A stretch of 64,000 nt of DNA from CBDDEC01 sp965198045 (GTDB lineage: Bacteria > Chloroflexota > Dehalococcoidia > UBA2979): contig CBDAOL010000003.1 in NCBI GenBank assembly GCA_965198045.1, positions 21,189-85,188 of the forward strand, written 5' to 3'. The translations under genes were made by a program, and so were the position numbers. Below the pieces are notes generated by a model. It was given only the letters and a program-made list of their open reading frames with translations. It was not told the DNA's origin and did no database searches. Shown here piece after piece: positions 15,437-24,421 of this stretch (the stretch's first letter is position 1; the number at the start of each line of letters is the position of its first letter).

Positions 15437-17926
15437 CTAGCGCACGACGAGGTTGAGCAACCGGCCGGGTACGTGGATCACCTTGACGACCTCGCGGCCC
15501 TCGAGCTGCTCGGCGACGCGTGGCGCTGCCTCCGCGGCAGAGCGTACGGCCTCCTCGTCGGCGTCGGCGTCTACCTCGATGCGATCGCGCACCTTGCCGT
15601 TGACTTGCACAGCGATGGTGACGCGGTCGGCGGTCGTCAGCGTCGGGTCGTGCTCAGGCCATGGTTGCAGGTGCACCGAGTAGCCATGCCCGGTGCGCTC
15701 CCACAACTCTTCCGCGATGTGCGGGCAGATCGGGGCGACGAGGAGCAGCAGCCGCTCGACCGTGGCGTGCCAGGTCGCCTCGTCGGCCTGGCCGGAGTCA
15801 CGGGCGCGTTGCAGCTCGTTCGTCAGTTCCATCAAGGCAGCGATGGCGGTGTTGAACCGCTTCCCGGCGATGTCGCCGCTGACCTTCCCGTTCGCCGCGT
15901 GCGCTGCTCGTCGCAGCCCCTTGGTCGCCTCGCTGTCCGCCGAGGCGACCAGCTCTGGCGGATCCTCGACGGCGGTCCAGAGGCGGTTCAGCCAGCGCGC
16001 CACGCCGACGATGCCATCGACGTCGTACGGGCCGCCCTGGTCCCACGGGCCCAGGAACATCAGGTACGCGCGGAACGTGTCGGCGCCCCAGCGCTCGACC
16101 TGCCCGTCGGGCGCGACGACGTTGCCTCGTGACTTCGACATACGCCGCCCGTCGGTTCCGAGGATCTGGCCCTGGCTGTAGTAGTTCAGGAACGGCTCGT
16201 CCCCCGGCACGATGTCGATGTCGCGCGCGGCCTTATAGAAGAAGCGTGAGTACAGCAGGTGCAGCACGGCGTGCTCGTCGCCGCCGGTGTACTGAGCCAC
16301 CGGCAGCCACGCATCGGCCGGCTCGGCGGCCATCGGGTACTCGGCGTTGCCCGGGTCGGTGTAGCGCAGGAAGTACCACGACGAGCACATGAACGTATCG
16401 AGCGTGTCCGTCTCGCGGCGCGCCGGCTTGCCGCAGTCCGGGCAGGTCGTGTTCACGAACTCCTCGGACAGCCCGAGCGGCGATTGACCGGTCGGCAGGA
16501 ACTCGACGTCATAGGGCAGCTCGACCGGTAGCTGCTCTTCGGGCACCGGCACCATTCCGCAGTCGGGGCAGTAGACGACCGGGATCGGGGCGCCCCAGTA
16601 GCGCTGGCGCGAGATCAACCAGTCACGCAGGCGGTACTGCACGCTCGACCCGCCCCAGCCCTGGGCCTGCAGATGTGCCGTGATGGCCGCCTTGCCGTCC
16701 TCGGCGGCGAGACTGTCGAAGCTCCCGGAGTTCACCAGCACCCCGGGATCGATGTACGCCTCCTCGAGGTCCTCGCCACCCCAGTCCTCGGGCGCAATCA
16801 CGACCTGGACCGGCAGATCGAACTGCGCGGCGAACTCGAAGTCACGCTGGTCGTGGGCGGGCACGGCCATCACCGCGCCGGTGCCGTAGCTCGCCAGCGC
16901 GTAGTCAGCGATCCAGATTGGGACCCGATCGCCGGTCAGACGGTTGAGGCAGTAAGCGCCGGTGAACACGCCCGTCTTTGGGCGGCTGGTGGCCTGGCGT
17001 TCGATGTCGGTCGCGTTCCGGGCCGCCTCGACGTACGTCTCGACCTCCGCGCGTTGCTCATCCGTCGTGATCTGCGCGACGAGCGGGTGCTCCGGCGCGA
17101 GCACCATGAACGTCACGCCGTGCAGCGTGTCGGGGCGCGTGGTGAACACCCGGATCTCGTCGGTGCCGTCGCCGGCTGGCTCGTCGAGGGCGAACGAGGC
17201 GTCGCAGCCCTCGGAGCGGCCGATCCAGTTGCGCTGCATGAGTTTCACGTGCTCGGGCCAGTCGATGTCCTCGTAGACGAGCAGCTCGTCGGCATAGCGC
17301 GTGATGCGGAAGAACCACTGCTCCATCTCGCGCGTCTCGACTGGCGTCTCGCAGCGCTCGCAGGCGCCGTTGACCACCTGCTCGTTGGCCAGAGTTGTGT
17401 TGCACGAGGGGCACCAGTTGGCCGGCGCGAACTTGCGGTAGGCCAGATCCTGCTTCAGCAGCTGGAGGAACCACCACTGCGTCCAGCGGTAATAGTCGGG
17501 ATGGCTGGTGTTGACCTCGCGGTCCCAGTCGAACATCGCGCCCATCGTCTTCAGCTGGCCGCGCATCTGCTCGACGTTTGCTTCCGTCCAGTCACGAGGA
17601 TGGACGCCGCCCGCGATCGCTGCGTTCTCGGCGGGCAGCCCGAAGGCGTCGAACCCGATCGGGAACATCACGTTGTAGCCCCGCATGCGGTAGTGGCGTG
17701 CGAGGGCGTCGGAGGGCGCCATGGCGAACCAGTGGCCCACGTGCAGATCGCCCGAGGTGTAGGGGAACATCGTGAGGTGGTAGCGGTTCGTCCGTCCCTC
17801 GACGACGTCTTCGGTGCCGTCGAGCTCGTCGGCCGCCCAACGCCGCTGCCACTTCGATTCGATCGAGGATGGGTCGTAGCGCTCTAAGTCGCCCGGCCGT
17901 TCGGTGGTCGCTGGCTCGGTGGTCAT
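15437..17926 (-). CDS. leuS: Leucyl-tRNA synthetase
   Basis: 829 residues, the bacterial length. Class I synthetase charging tRNA-Leu. HIGH-type motif HVGH in YTSGDLHVGHWFAM, KMSKS-type motif RMSKS in GRRMSKSRGNVVAP, Zn-binding cysteines (CPSCNTTL...CERCE; CPDCG; CPDCGKPARR), the CP1 editing domain (TTRPDTLHGVTF, about 250) and the C-terminal tRNA-binding domain (VQVNGKVRDRIEV). It appears complete and is probably cotranscribed with the downstream hydrolase. The 207 bases upstream hold no gene that I can support and no recognisable T-box. Confidence 0.98.
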   Translation of the reverse strand: MTTEPATTERPGDLERYDPSSIESKWQRRWAADELDGTEDVVEGRTNRYHLTMFPYTSGDLHVGHWFAMAPSDALARHYRMRGYNVMFPIGFDAFGLPAENAAIAGGVHPRDWTEANVEQMRGQLKTMGAMFDWDREVNTSHPDYYRWTQWWFLQLLKQDLAYRKFAPANWCPSCNTTLANEQVVNGACERCETPVETREMEQWFFRITRYADELLVYEDIDWPEHVKLMQRNWIGRSEGCDASFALDEPAGDGTDEIRVFTTRPDTLHGVTFMVLAPEHPLVAQITTDEQRAEVETYVEAARNATDIERQATSRPKTGVFTGAYCLNRLTGDRVPIWIADYALASYGTGAVMAVPAHDQRDFEFAAQFDLPVQVVIAPEDWGGEDLEEAYIDPGVLVNSGSFDSLAAEDGKAAITAHLQAQGWGGSSVQYRLRDWLISRQRYWGAPIPVVYCPDCGMVPVPEEQLPVELPYDVEFLPTGQSPLGLSEEFVNTTCPDCGKPARRETDTLDTFMCSSWYFLRYTDPGNAEYPMAAEPADAWLPVAQYTGGDEHAVLHLLYSRFFYKAARDIDIVPGDEPFLNYYSQGQILGTDGRRMSKSRGNVVAPDGQVERWGADTFRAYLMFLGPWDQGGPYDVDGIVGVARWLNRLWTAVEDPPELVASADSEATKGLRRAAHAANGKVSGDIAGKRFNTAIAALMELTNELQRARDSGQADEATWHATVERLLLLVAPICPHIAEELWERTGHGYSVHLQPWPEHDPTLTTADRVTIAVQVNGKVRDRIEVDADADEEAVRSAAEAAPRVAEQLEGREVVKVIHVPGRLLNLVVR

Positions 17927-18133
17927 CTGGTCGCTCGCTTACGTGCAGTGTTCACATACGACGCGCCTCGCCGGTCACGATGCGCGGCTCGATTGGTGCT
18001 CACGGCGACATCGCAGGCGCGATGTCGCCTACGTAAGGAGGAGGAGGCGGGCTGAGGATGTGTGTGCCGCACTCATAGTGTACTCAGTATCCCGGCGACC
18101 GCCGCGACGCGTCAAGGACGCGGCGCGCCCCGG

Positions 18134-18310
18134 CTAGAACGCCACAAGGATCAGCACCACGAGGATTGGCACACCGGCGCTGACCGCCCAGAGCAGGCGT
18201 CGTGCCTCGCGCAGCCTCGTTCCAGGCTCGGTCGCCCTCGTCGCCCGCCGGGCCTGGACGAGGGTGAGCACGACATATGCGACGAACGCCGCAGCGATGA
18301 CCCAGATCAT
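18134..18310 (-). CDS. Small two-span membrane protein (58 aa)
   Basis: ATG at 18310, stop TAG at 18134. The protein is a hydrophobic helix (MIWVIAAAFVAYVVLTLV), a basic cytosolic loop rich in Arg (RRATRATEPGTRLREARR) and a second helix (VPILVVLILVAF). Its start overlaps the stop of the PQQ-dependent dehydrogenase by four bases (ATGA at 18307), the usual mark of real coupled genes in this window. CcmD- or CcoQ-like accessory proteins have a similar look, but no family is recognised. Confidence 0.6.
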   Translation of the reverse strand: MIWVIAAAFVAYVVLTLVQARRATRATEPGTRLREARRLLWAVSAGVPILVVLILVAF

Positions 18311-19653
18311 GGCGACACGATACGCAAGATCGGATCGCCGAAGCGGAGCAGCAGCACCTCGCCGTCCGCGTCGAGAGCGAACGAGGCGATGCGGCCGAAG
18401 CCCTCGGCGATGACGTCGGCATCATTGGGCCCGTCGGCCTCGATCGCCCAGATGTCGCCCGTGCAGAAGTCCGCGAAGACATACGCATTGGCGATCTCGG
18501 CCACTCGATTGGCGCGATAGACGACACCGCCGGTGACGGAGCAGTTCCCCGTGCCGAACGCCGGGTGTGGGTAGTTGAACACTGGCTCCTCAACACCTCG
18601 GCGGTCGCATCCCGCGTCCGAGTCGAAGCAGCGGAAGCCCTCGAAGCGGTTCCAGCCGTAGTTGCCGCCGCGCTCGATGACATCGATCTCCTCGGCAGAG
18701 GACTGCCCGACGTCCGCGAGCCAGAGCGCGCCCGAGGTCTGGTCGAACACCATGCGCCAGGGGTTGCGGAGCCCGTACGCCCAGATCTCGTCGCGCCCAT
18801 TCGCGTCACCGACGAACGGGTTGTCCGGCGGGACGGCGTAGGGCTCAGCCGTGGTCGCGTTGCTGACATCGATCCGTATGACGCTGCCCAGCAACGTTTC
18901 GGGGTTCTGCCCGTTGCCGAGCGGGTCGCCGCCCGAACCGCCGTCGCCGAGTCCGAGGTAGAGCATTCCGTCCGGTCCGAAGCGGATCGCGCCACCGTTG
19001 TGATTGCCAAACGGCTGCGCCACCTCGAGCACCACGAGCTCACTGCCGCGATCGGCCACTCCGTCCGACACCTCGAACCGTGCGAGGCGAGTGCGACGCA
19101 CGCCGGGATCGACGGAGTAGTAGACCCAGAGGTGGCCGTTCATGGCGAACTCCGGATCCAGCGCCATCGAGAGCAGCCCCTCCTCGTTGCCGGAGCGGCT
19201 GACCTCGTCGCGAATGTCCAGGACCACACCCTGCTCGTCGCCGTTCGCCGAGTAGGCGCGGATGTCGCCGCGCTGATCGGCGATCCAGATCTCTCCCGGC
19301 TGGGCGGTCGTGATCGCCTCGATGGGCCGGTCGAGGACGCGACCGCCGAGGATCGGTTCGCCGCCGATCGGGCCGAACGTGCCGGGCGTCTCGGCCGTGC
19401 CCGACGGCTCCGGGCTCGCGGACGCCGAGGGGGTGGCGGTCGCGGGCGTAGTCGCGGTGGCTGTCGGAGTGGCGGTGGGTTCGCTCGTCGGCGAGGCGGT
19501 CGAGGTGGGCGTCGGAGCGGCGGTCGTCGTCGCCTCGGGACTCGCGTTCGAGGTGATCTCGGGCGTGGGCGACGGATCGTCTTCGCTGTTGCAGGCGACG
19601 AGTGAAAGCGCAGCGAGCAGCAGTAACGCAGGCAGGGCGCGGCGGATCGACAC
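18307..19653 (-). CDS. PQQ-dependent sugar dehydrogenase (GSDH family) lipoprotein
   Basis: 448 residues from a GTG at 19653. A lipoprotein signal peptide ends in LSLVAC, so Cys about 22 would be lipidated and the enzyme exported. A long Ser/Thr/Pro linker (about 25-90) precedes the six-bladed beta-propeller with family motifs NEEGLLSMALDPEF, NHNGGAIRFGPDGMLYLGLGDGG, LLGSVIRID, WAYGLRNPWR and DVGQSSAEEIDVIERGGNYGW. Such enzymes oxidise sugars or related polyols using PQQ. No PQQ biosynthesis genes are in the window. It is coupled to the small membrane gene at 18134. Confidence 0.9.
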   Translation of the reverse strand: MSIRRALPALLLLAALSLVACNSEDDPSPTPEITSNASPEATTTAAPTPTSTASPTSEPTATPTATATTPATATPSASASPEPSGTAETPGTFGPIGGEPILGGRVLDRPIEAITTAQPGEIWIADQRGDIRAYSANGDEQGVVLDIRDEVSRSGNEEGLLSMALDPEFAMNGHLWVYYSVDPGVRRTRLARFEVSDGVADRGSELVVLEVAQPFGNHNGGAIRFGPDGMLYLGLGDGGSGGDPLGNGQNPETLLGSVIRIDVSNATTAEPYAVPPDNPFVGDANGRDEIWAYGLRNPWRMVFDQTSGALWLADVGQSSAEEIDVIERGGNYGWNRFEGFRCFDSDAGCDRRGVEEPVFNYPHPAFGTGNCSVTGGVVYRANRVAEIANAYVFADFCTGDIWAIEADGPNDADVIAEGFGRIASFALDADGEVLLLRFGDPILRIVSP

Positions 19654-19717
19654 AGGCGGTTCCCGTCTAGTGGGCGGTGCGCCGATCGTACGACCCGCAG
19701 GCAGGGGCGGCGAGTGG

Positions 19718-20174
19718 ATGACGCTGAGCGACGGCACTGGCACCCTCGACGGGCAGGGGAGGGTGCGTGTGGTCGCGCAGGAACTCGACGCGGACCTCGT
19801 CATCGTTGGCGCCGGGGCCGTTGGTCTCGCCGTTGCAGCCCGGCTCGCGCCGGTGCTGGTGGTCGAGGCCAACGAGAGCTTCGGGCTCGAGACGACTTCA
19901 CATGACACCGGCATCATCCACGCCGGGCACTTCTACGAGAGACAGCGACCGCGCGACCTTCCTCGAGGCCGGCCAGCGCCTGCTGCCCGGTCTGCACGCC
20001 GAGGATCTGGCGCCGGGTCAGGTGGGGTATCGCCCGAAGATCGACACCGACGGCGACACGCCGCCGGACTTCCTCGTCTGGCCCGATCGAGGCTACGTGC
20101 ACCTCGGCGGCATCGAGTCCCCGGGGCTCACCTCGAGCCTGGCGATCGCGCGCGGGGTGGCCTCGCTGCTCTAG
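19718..20174 (+). pseudogene. L-2-hydroxyglutarate oxidase-like FAD oxidoreductase, remnant with internal deletion
   Basis: The N-terminal FAD-binding Rossmann fold is clear (ADLVIVGAGAVGLAVAARL, LVVEANESFGLETTSHDTGIIHAGHFY), but the frame then leaves homology. The extreme C-terminus of the same family appears shortly after in another frame: LLPGLHAEDLAPGQVGYRPK and GIESPGLTSSLAIARGVASLL. Roughly 200 central residues are missing, with the junction near 19930-19945. The product would lack the substrate domain, so the gene is dead. The start codon is uncertain (ATG 19718 or a GTG further in). Its last four bases overlap the crcB stop. Confidence 0.85.
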
Positions 20175-20539
20175 CTGCGCCCGAGGGCCAGCCCACCGAT
20201 CATCGCGACCAGACCAACTGCGACCGTTGCCGCCAGCAGCACGACTGCGGTCAGCCAGTTGCCGCACTCGGCGTGCTCGACCGTGTCCCACATGTACGTC
20301 GAGAACGTGGTGAAGCCCCCGAGGACCCCGATCGCCAGGCCGGAGCGCACGGCTTGCGACCAGGCCAGCCGCTCCTCGGTCGCACCGAGCAGCAGACCGA
20401 GCAGGAATGCGCCTGCGATGTTCACGACGAAGGTTCCGGAACCGCCGAGGTTAGTGGCGTTTGTCACGCCCGAGGAGATGCCGTAGCGCGCGGACGCACC
20501 CAGCGCACCACCAATGGCGACGGCCACGACGATCGGCAT
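20171..20539 (-). CDS. crcB: Fluoride ion channel CrcB/Fluc
   Basis: 122 residues, four membrane helices, the normal size for one subunit of the dual-topology dimer. Family motifs: GGALGASARYGIS in helix 1, GTFVVNIAGAFLLGLL with the conserved Asn, and the phenylalanine-box region GGFTTFSTYMWDT. It exports fluoride down its gradient. ATG at 20539 with GAGGGGGC upstream. No fluoride riboswitch was recognised in the 92 bases between it and the divergent glyoxalase-like gene. Confidence 0.93.
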   Translation of the reverse strand: MPIVVAVAIGGALGASARYGISSGVTNATNLGGSGTFVVNIAGAFLLGLLLGATEERLAWSQAVRSGLAIGVLGGFTTFSTYMWDTVEHAECGNWLTAVVLLAATVAVGLVAMIGGLALGRS

Positions 20540-20631
20540 CCCGCGCCCCCTCGCTTGCCCGGAGCCCGAAGCGTGGAGGAGCATGCCGATCCACGCAACC
20601 CGCCAGCACACCCGCAGCGATGGAGCGCGTC

Positions 20632-21249
20632 ATGATCGACCACCTTGTCTACTGGACCCCCGACCTCGAGGCTTCGATCGAGGAACTGGCGGAGCGCCTC
20701 GGCGTTCGCGCTGCGGAGGGCGGTCGCCACCCCGGCGTCGGCACACGCAACGCGCTCGTCTCGTTCGGCGAGGGGCGGTACCTCGAGGTGATCGGCCCCG
20801 ACCTCGATCAGGACGAACCGGCAACAGCCTCGCCCTTCGGCCCCAGCAGGGACGGCCCCTCACTCACCACCTGGGCCGCGAAGGCGCCGGACCTCGACGC
20901 CCGCATCGAGGCGGCGCGCGCCGGCGGCACGGACATCGGCGTCGTCATGGACCGGAGCCGCGACCGCCTCGACGACGTTACGTTGCACTGGCGCCTGAGC
21001 CGCGGCGACCGGCCGGGCGACGGTCTCGTGCCGTTCCTGATCGACTGGAGCGACACGGAGCATCCCGCCGAGACCTCGCCCGCGGGCCTCACCCTCGTCG
21101 CCCTCCACGCCGAGCATACCGACCCCGAGGCGATCCGCGCCCACCTCGACGCCCTCGAGGTTGCGACCGACCTCGACGTCACGCAAGGCGACAGCCCGCG
21201 GCTCGTCGCCACGATCAAGGGACCGAATGGGCGCGTGGAGTTGAGCTGA
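20632..21249 (+). CDS. Glyoxalase-like domain protein (PF13468 type)
   Basis: About 205 residues from the ATG at 20632, which has GGAG 6 bases upstream; an ATG at 20620 is possible. The VOC-type opening MIDHLVYWTPDLEASIEEL, the RNALVSFGEGRYLEVIGPD strand with a metal-ligand-like Glu, and the C-terminal half-repeat (LTLVALHAEHTDPEAI, GPNGRVEL) match the glyoxalase_3 group. These are vicinal-oxygen-chelate fold proteins without a settled substrate. A hairpin follows 40 bases downstream. Confidence 0.85.
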   Translation: MIDHLVYWTPDLEASIEELAERLGVRAAEGGRHPGVGTRNALVSFGEGRYLEVIGPDLDQDEPATASPFGPSRDGPSLTTWAAKAPDLDARIEAARAGGTDIGVVMDRSRDRLDDVTLHWRLSRGDRPGDGLVPFLIDWSDTEHPAETSPAGLTLVALHAEHTDPEAIRAHLDALEVATDLDVTQGDSPRLVATIKGPNGRVELS

Positions 21250-21289
21250 GCGCAAAGAGGTTCCCCGCGATCCGAGCTCGCCCCGGCCG

Positions 21290-21311
21290 GGAGGTGAGGG
21301 CAGTCACCTCC
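21290..21311. terminator. 8-bp perfect hairpin downstream of glyoxalase-like gene
   Basis: GGAGGTGA (21290-21297), 6-base loop, TCACCTCC (21304-21311). The stem is perfect and GC-rich, in the region between convergent genes ending at 21249 and 21538. There is no T-run after it, so it is at best a factor-assisted terminator or mRNA-end stabiliser. The rest of 21250-21537 shows no gene I can support. Confidence 0.35.
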
Positions 21312-21537
21312 TAGCCGAGGGTGGATCGATCATGGTCGCGAGCGAGCCGAGCGCGGAACTTCCCAGGCGCCGTTCGCGGAAGCCCACGCTAGAGGAACCG
21401 CGCGGGGGGCGGTGTAGTACTTCCGTAGTGGGGGGGATGAGAGCCGTGCCACTGACGCTCGCGGGCTACGCAGCGCGCAGGCCCGTCAAGGGGAACGCGA
21501 ACAGCCCCGAAATGCCTTCGTGTGCGGACAGTGGCCG

Positions 21538-22446
21538 CTACTGCTGGGCCCGCTGCTCCTCGAACTGCGCGATGGACATGCCAGTCGCCCACTGCGGCTC
21601 GGCGCCATCGAGGCTCGTGATCTCGGCCCAGTGCTCGGCGACCCACTCGGCGTCCTTCAGGTCGTCGATGCCGGGCTGGAGGCCGGGGCCTTTCACCATC
21701 ACCGCGCGATTGAAGTTGCCGGCGCCGGCCTCGATGACCAGGCCGCTGTCCGTGTTCTCCTCGGAGGCGATGTACATCACGGCCGGTACGACGTGCTCGG
21801 GGACGAGGCGGTCGACCATCTCCTGCGGCATCACCGTCGCCGTCAGCCGCGTGCCGGCCACGGGAGCCAGGGTGTTGACCAGGACGTTGTACTTCGCGCC
21901 CTCCTGCTTGAGGACGTTCATCAGCCCCAGGTTCGCGGTCTTCGCCGCGCCGTAGTTGGCCTGCCCGAACTGCCCCCAGATGCCCGAGGACGACGCGGTC
22001 AGCACGACGCGCCCGTACGACTGCTGGCGGAACACCGGCCAGGCGTGCCGCAGCGGATTGAACGTGCCCTTCGTTTGCACCGCGAAGATCGAGTCCCAAT
22101 CCTCTTCCGCCATGTTGTGCATCGCCTTGTCGCGCAGGATGCCGGCGTTGCAGATGACGATGTCGAGGCGACCCCACTTGTCGATCGCCGTGCGCACCAT
22201 CTCCTCGGCGTCGTCGTAGTCGGAGACCGAGCCGTAGTTAGCGGCGCCCTCGCCGCCGGCCGCCTCGATCTCGTCGACTACCTTGCGAGCGGGCGCCGCA
22301 TCCTCGCCGTGCCCTGCCGGGTCACCGCCGAGGTCGTTCACGACCATCTTCGCCCCGCGCTTCGCCAGATCGAGCGCGTAGGCCCGCCCCAGGCCGCCAC
22401 CCGCGCCGGTTACGAGCGCGACGCGCCCCTCGAATGAAATCGCCAT
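21538..22446 (-). CDS. Short-chain dehydrogenase, MFE-2/(3R)-hydroxyacyl-CoA dehydrogenase-like
   Basis: 302 residues. Rossmann motif TGAGGGLGRAYA, NNAG equivalent CNAGILRDKAMHNM, catalytic Ser in LTASSSGIWGQFGQ and YGAAK. The long insertion after VVNDLGGDPAGHGEDAAPARKV and the RDK...M segment are typical of the dehydrogenase domain of peroxisomal multifunctional enzyme 2, which oxidises (3R)-hydroxyacyl-CoA. The divergent MaoC-like hydratase at 22733 supplies the preceding reaction in such a pathway. The 286 bases between them hold only a weak 59-codon frame (22534-22713). Confidence 0.85.
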   Translation of the reverse strand: MAISFEGRVALVTGAGGGLGRAYALDLAKRGAKMVVNDLGGDPAGHGEDAAPARKVVDEIEAAGGEGAANYGSVSDYDDAEEMVRTAIDKWGRLDIVICNAGILRDKAMHNMAEEDWDSIFAVQTKGTFNPLRHAWPVFRQQSYGRVVLTASSSGIWGQFGQANYGAAKTANLGLMNVLKQEGAKYNVLVNTLAPVAGTRLTATVMPQEMVDRLVPEHVVPAVMYIASEENTDSGLVIEAGAGNFNRAVMVKGPGLQPGIDDLKDAEWVAEHWAEITSLDGAEPQWATGMSIAQFEEQRAQQ

Positions 22447-22732
22447 GGTCCGTGCTCCTCCGGCGCGGCCGCTCGCCGCGCGATCTTGCTGTTCGATGCC
22501 CTCGATCGGGCCGACTCAGCCTAGGCGCGCCCCGTGCTACGGCGAAGAGTCCGCGGGCCGCGCGCGCTGGCACTGCTGCCGGGCCCGCTGTTCGACCTGA
22601 GCGACATCGATCCGGACGACCCCTCGATGGTGCTCCTGCGCGCTGGGCACCTCCCCGGCCCAACGCGTCGCTGGCGTATGTGGTGGCGGCGGCTGCGCCG
22701 CCGCCTCGGCTGACGGCGTATCCTCGCTCGCC

Positions 22733-23143
22733 ATGGAGTGTCAGGTCGGCGATGTGGCTACGCGAAGCCTCGAGGTGACGAGCGAGGCTGTCGAGGCGTA
22801 CGCGCAGCTCACGGGCGACCGCAATCCGCTGCACTTCGATGAGGCGTTCGTCGACGGGACGCGTTACGACGGACTGTTGGCACAGGGCGGGATCGCGACG
22901 GGGCTGTTGCACGCGCTCGTGGCGATGGATCTGCCGGGCGCCGGTTCGGTGTTCGTGCGTCAGCGCTGGTCGTTCCCGCGGCCGGTCTACATCGGCGACA
23001 CGATCGAGGCGCGAGGCGAGGTGACGTCGGTGCGGCCTCGAAGGTCGTTCGCCGAGATGTCGTTCGTCGTGACGAACCAGCGCGGCGAGACCGTCCTCGA
23101 GGGTGACGCGCTCGTATTTCAGGCGACGCCTGCGGCCAGCTGA
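22733..23143 (+). CDS. MaoC-like (R)-specific enoyl-CoA hydratase
   Basis: 136 residues with the hot-dog fold hydratase 2 motif YAQLTGDRNPLHFDEAF carrying the catalytic Asp/His pair, then LLAQGGIATGLLHALVAMDLPGAGS and FPRPVYIGDTIEARGEV. The length is that of a single-domain MaoC protein. It hydrates trans-2-enoyl-CoA to the (3R)-hydroxy form, which would feed the SDR encoded divergently at 21538. This pairing suggests an acyl-CoA or sterol/fatty side-chain degradation role. Confidence 0.88.
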   Translation: MECQVGDVATRSLEVTSEAVEAYAQLTGDRNPLHFDEAFVDGTRYDGLLAQGGIATGLLHALVAMDLPGAGSVFVRQRWSFPRPVYIGDTIEARGEVTSVRPRRSFAEMSFVVTNQRGETVLEGDALVFQATPAAS

Positions 23144-23295
23144 TCGCACCGCTCCCCTGGGCTTGTTGCCGCTTGTAACGTGGCGCACCGGCGTCCGGGG
23201 CCTCTCGCGCGACACTGGATCCACCACCATTCACCGCGGACGCCCGGCCAGGGGCGCGTCCCATGCCAATCCATGCCGAACGAAGGGAGACGCCC

Positions 23296-23448
23296 GTGGG
23301 TGTCGTCGAGGAGCAAGTGGTCATCCAGCGGCCGAGCGATGAGGTCTGGGCAGTGCTCTCCGACTTCGGCAACATCCACCGCTGGTCGCCGGTGGTCAAC
23401 CACTCAGAGGCCACGAACGAGGTCGAGGGTGGCGTGGGCTGCGAGCGC
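23296..23448 (+). pseudogene. SRPBCC family protein, N-terminal remnant
   Basis: From GTG 23296 (GGAG 6 bases upstream) the frame reads VVEEQVVIQRPSDEVWAVL and DFGNIHRWSPVVNHSEAT, the unmistakable opening of an SRPBCC/polyketide-cyclase protein. Similarity stops at GVGCER (about 23448), after 51 codons, where sequence belonging to a transporter gene on the opposite strand begins. The remaining two thirds of the gene are absent. Confidence 0.75.
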
Positions 23449-23629
23449 CGCCGATCGCGATCCGCATCCAACCGAGGCGCAGCGGTGGCGCGTCGTCGAG
23501 TCCCGCCTTGATCGCGACCGGGTTGCCGCCCCACAACGCGGCCAGGAGCACAGCGAACGCCCCCGACTCCGGTGTCAGTTCGCCTCGCGTGGCCGGTGCG
23601 GCCTCGGGGGGTGGCGTGGAATCGCTCAC
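23448..23629 (-). pseudogene. DMT/EamA-type transporter, N-terminal remnant
   Basis: From ATG 23629 (ATGA overlap with the stop of the VTT-domain gene) the frame gives a soluble head and the first membrane segment FAVLLAALWGGNPVAIKAG followed by PPLRLGWMRIAIGG, as in EamA/drug-metabolite transporters. Homology ends at about 23448, exactly where the oppositely oriented SRPBCC remnant ends. A deletion has joined the 5' halves of two convergent genes and removed both 3' halves. Confidence 0.75.
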
Positions 23630-24324
23630 GATCCGCCGCCGGCGCGGTAGGCGTTGAAGCGGTTGCGACCGACGACGACGATCACCGGCACGAGGATCAA
23701 CAGCGCCGCCGGGAGGAAGAACAGCACGAGCGACTGCTCACGCAGCAAGCTCGTCGAGTAGAAGAAGGCCACGCTGATGATCGTCCACGGGACGATGCTC
23801 GCCACGTAGAAGCGGGCGAAGTTGAGCCGCCGCAGCCCGCTGAGGTAGCTGATCACGTCGATCCCGATCGCTGTCAGCGGCAGCAGGAAGCGAATGGCGA
23901 ACACGCGCCGCGCGTCGAGGCGGTCACCCACGCGCGCCACCACCTCGGACGCGCGCTGCCCGGCGAGGAGCCGGACCACCCTCGACCCGAAGCGACGCGC
24001 CACGGTGTAGTTGACGATCAGCGCCGCGGTATGGGCCACGAAGGTCGCCGCGATTGAGACGTGCGGTTCGAACACGAGCGCGGCCACGCTGACCGTCGCG
24101 AGGTCGGAGACCGGGTTGAACGGTACCGAGATGCCGAGGCAGAGGACGACAGCGTAGGCCGCGGGTGCGAACACGCCCGCTCGGTCGACCGCCTCCTCGA
24201 TCCCGTCCTGGCTGATGCCGAGGTAACGCTGAGCCAGCAGGCTGACGACGACGATGACGAATGCGAGCGCGCCAAGCCGCAGCGCGGTGCGGCGATCGAC
24301 CTTGATGCGGCGCAGCCTCGACAC
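23626..24324 (-). CDS. VTT-domain (TVP38/TMEM64, DedA-like) membrane protein
   Basis: About 232 residues if started at the GTG at 24324 or 24327; a longer form would run into the divergent LLM gene. Five to six hydrophobic segments, the re-entrant-loop region SVPFNPVSDLATVSVAALVFEP and the following RFGSRVVRLLAGQRASEVVARVGDRL helix match the SNARE-associated/VTT family. Family members have been implicated in lipid scrambling and envelope homeostasis. It is coupled to the truncated transporter remnant downstream. Confidence 0.82.
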   Translation of the reverse strand: MSRLRRIKVDRRTALRLGALAFVIVVVSLLAQRYLGISQDGIEEAVDRAGVFAPAAYAVVLCLGISVPFNPVSDLATVSVAALVFEPHVSIAATFVAHTAALIVNYTVARRFGSRVVRLLAGQRASEVVARVGDRLDARRVFAIRFLLPLTAIGIDVISYLSGLRRLNFARFYVASIVPWTIISVAFFYSTSLLREQSLVLFFLPAALLILVPVIVVVGRNRFNAYRAGGGS

Positions 24325-24421
24325 CACGTGGCGGGTCTCCGTCCTCTGCGCCTCGCATCCTCGGAGCACGCATGCTCTCACCTCGCGCCCTAAGCTGCGC
24401 GGACGGAGAGGGGTCCACAAA

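Noticed and set aside
17927..18133. T-box or other leader riboswitch upstream of leuS
   Set aside because: No T-box consensus or antiterminator pairing could be seen in the minus-strand leader.
22534..22713. 59-codon plus-strand frame starting GTG before the MaoC-like gene
   Set aside because: Reasonable GC3 but no ribosome binding site and no recognisable sequence; too weak to list.
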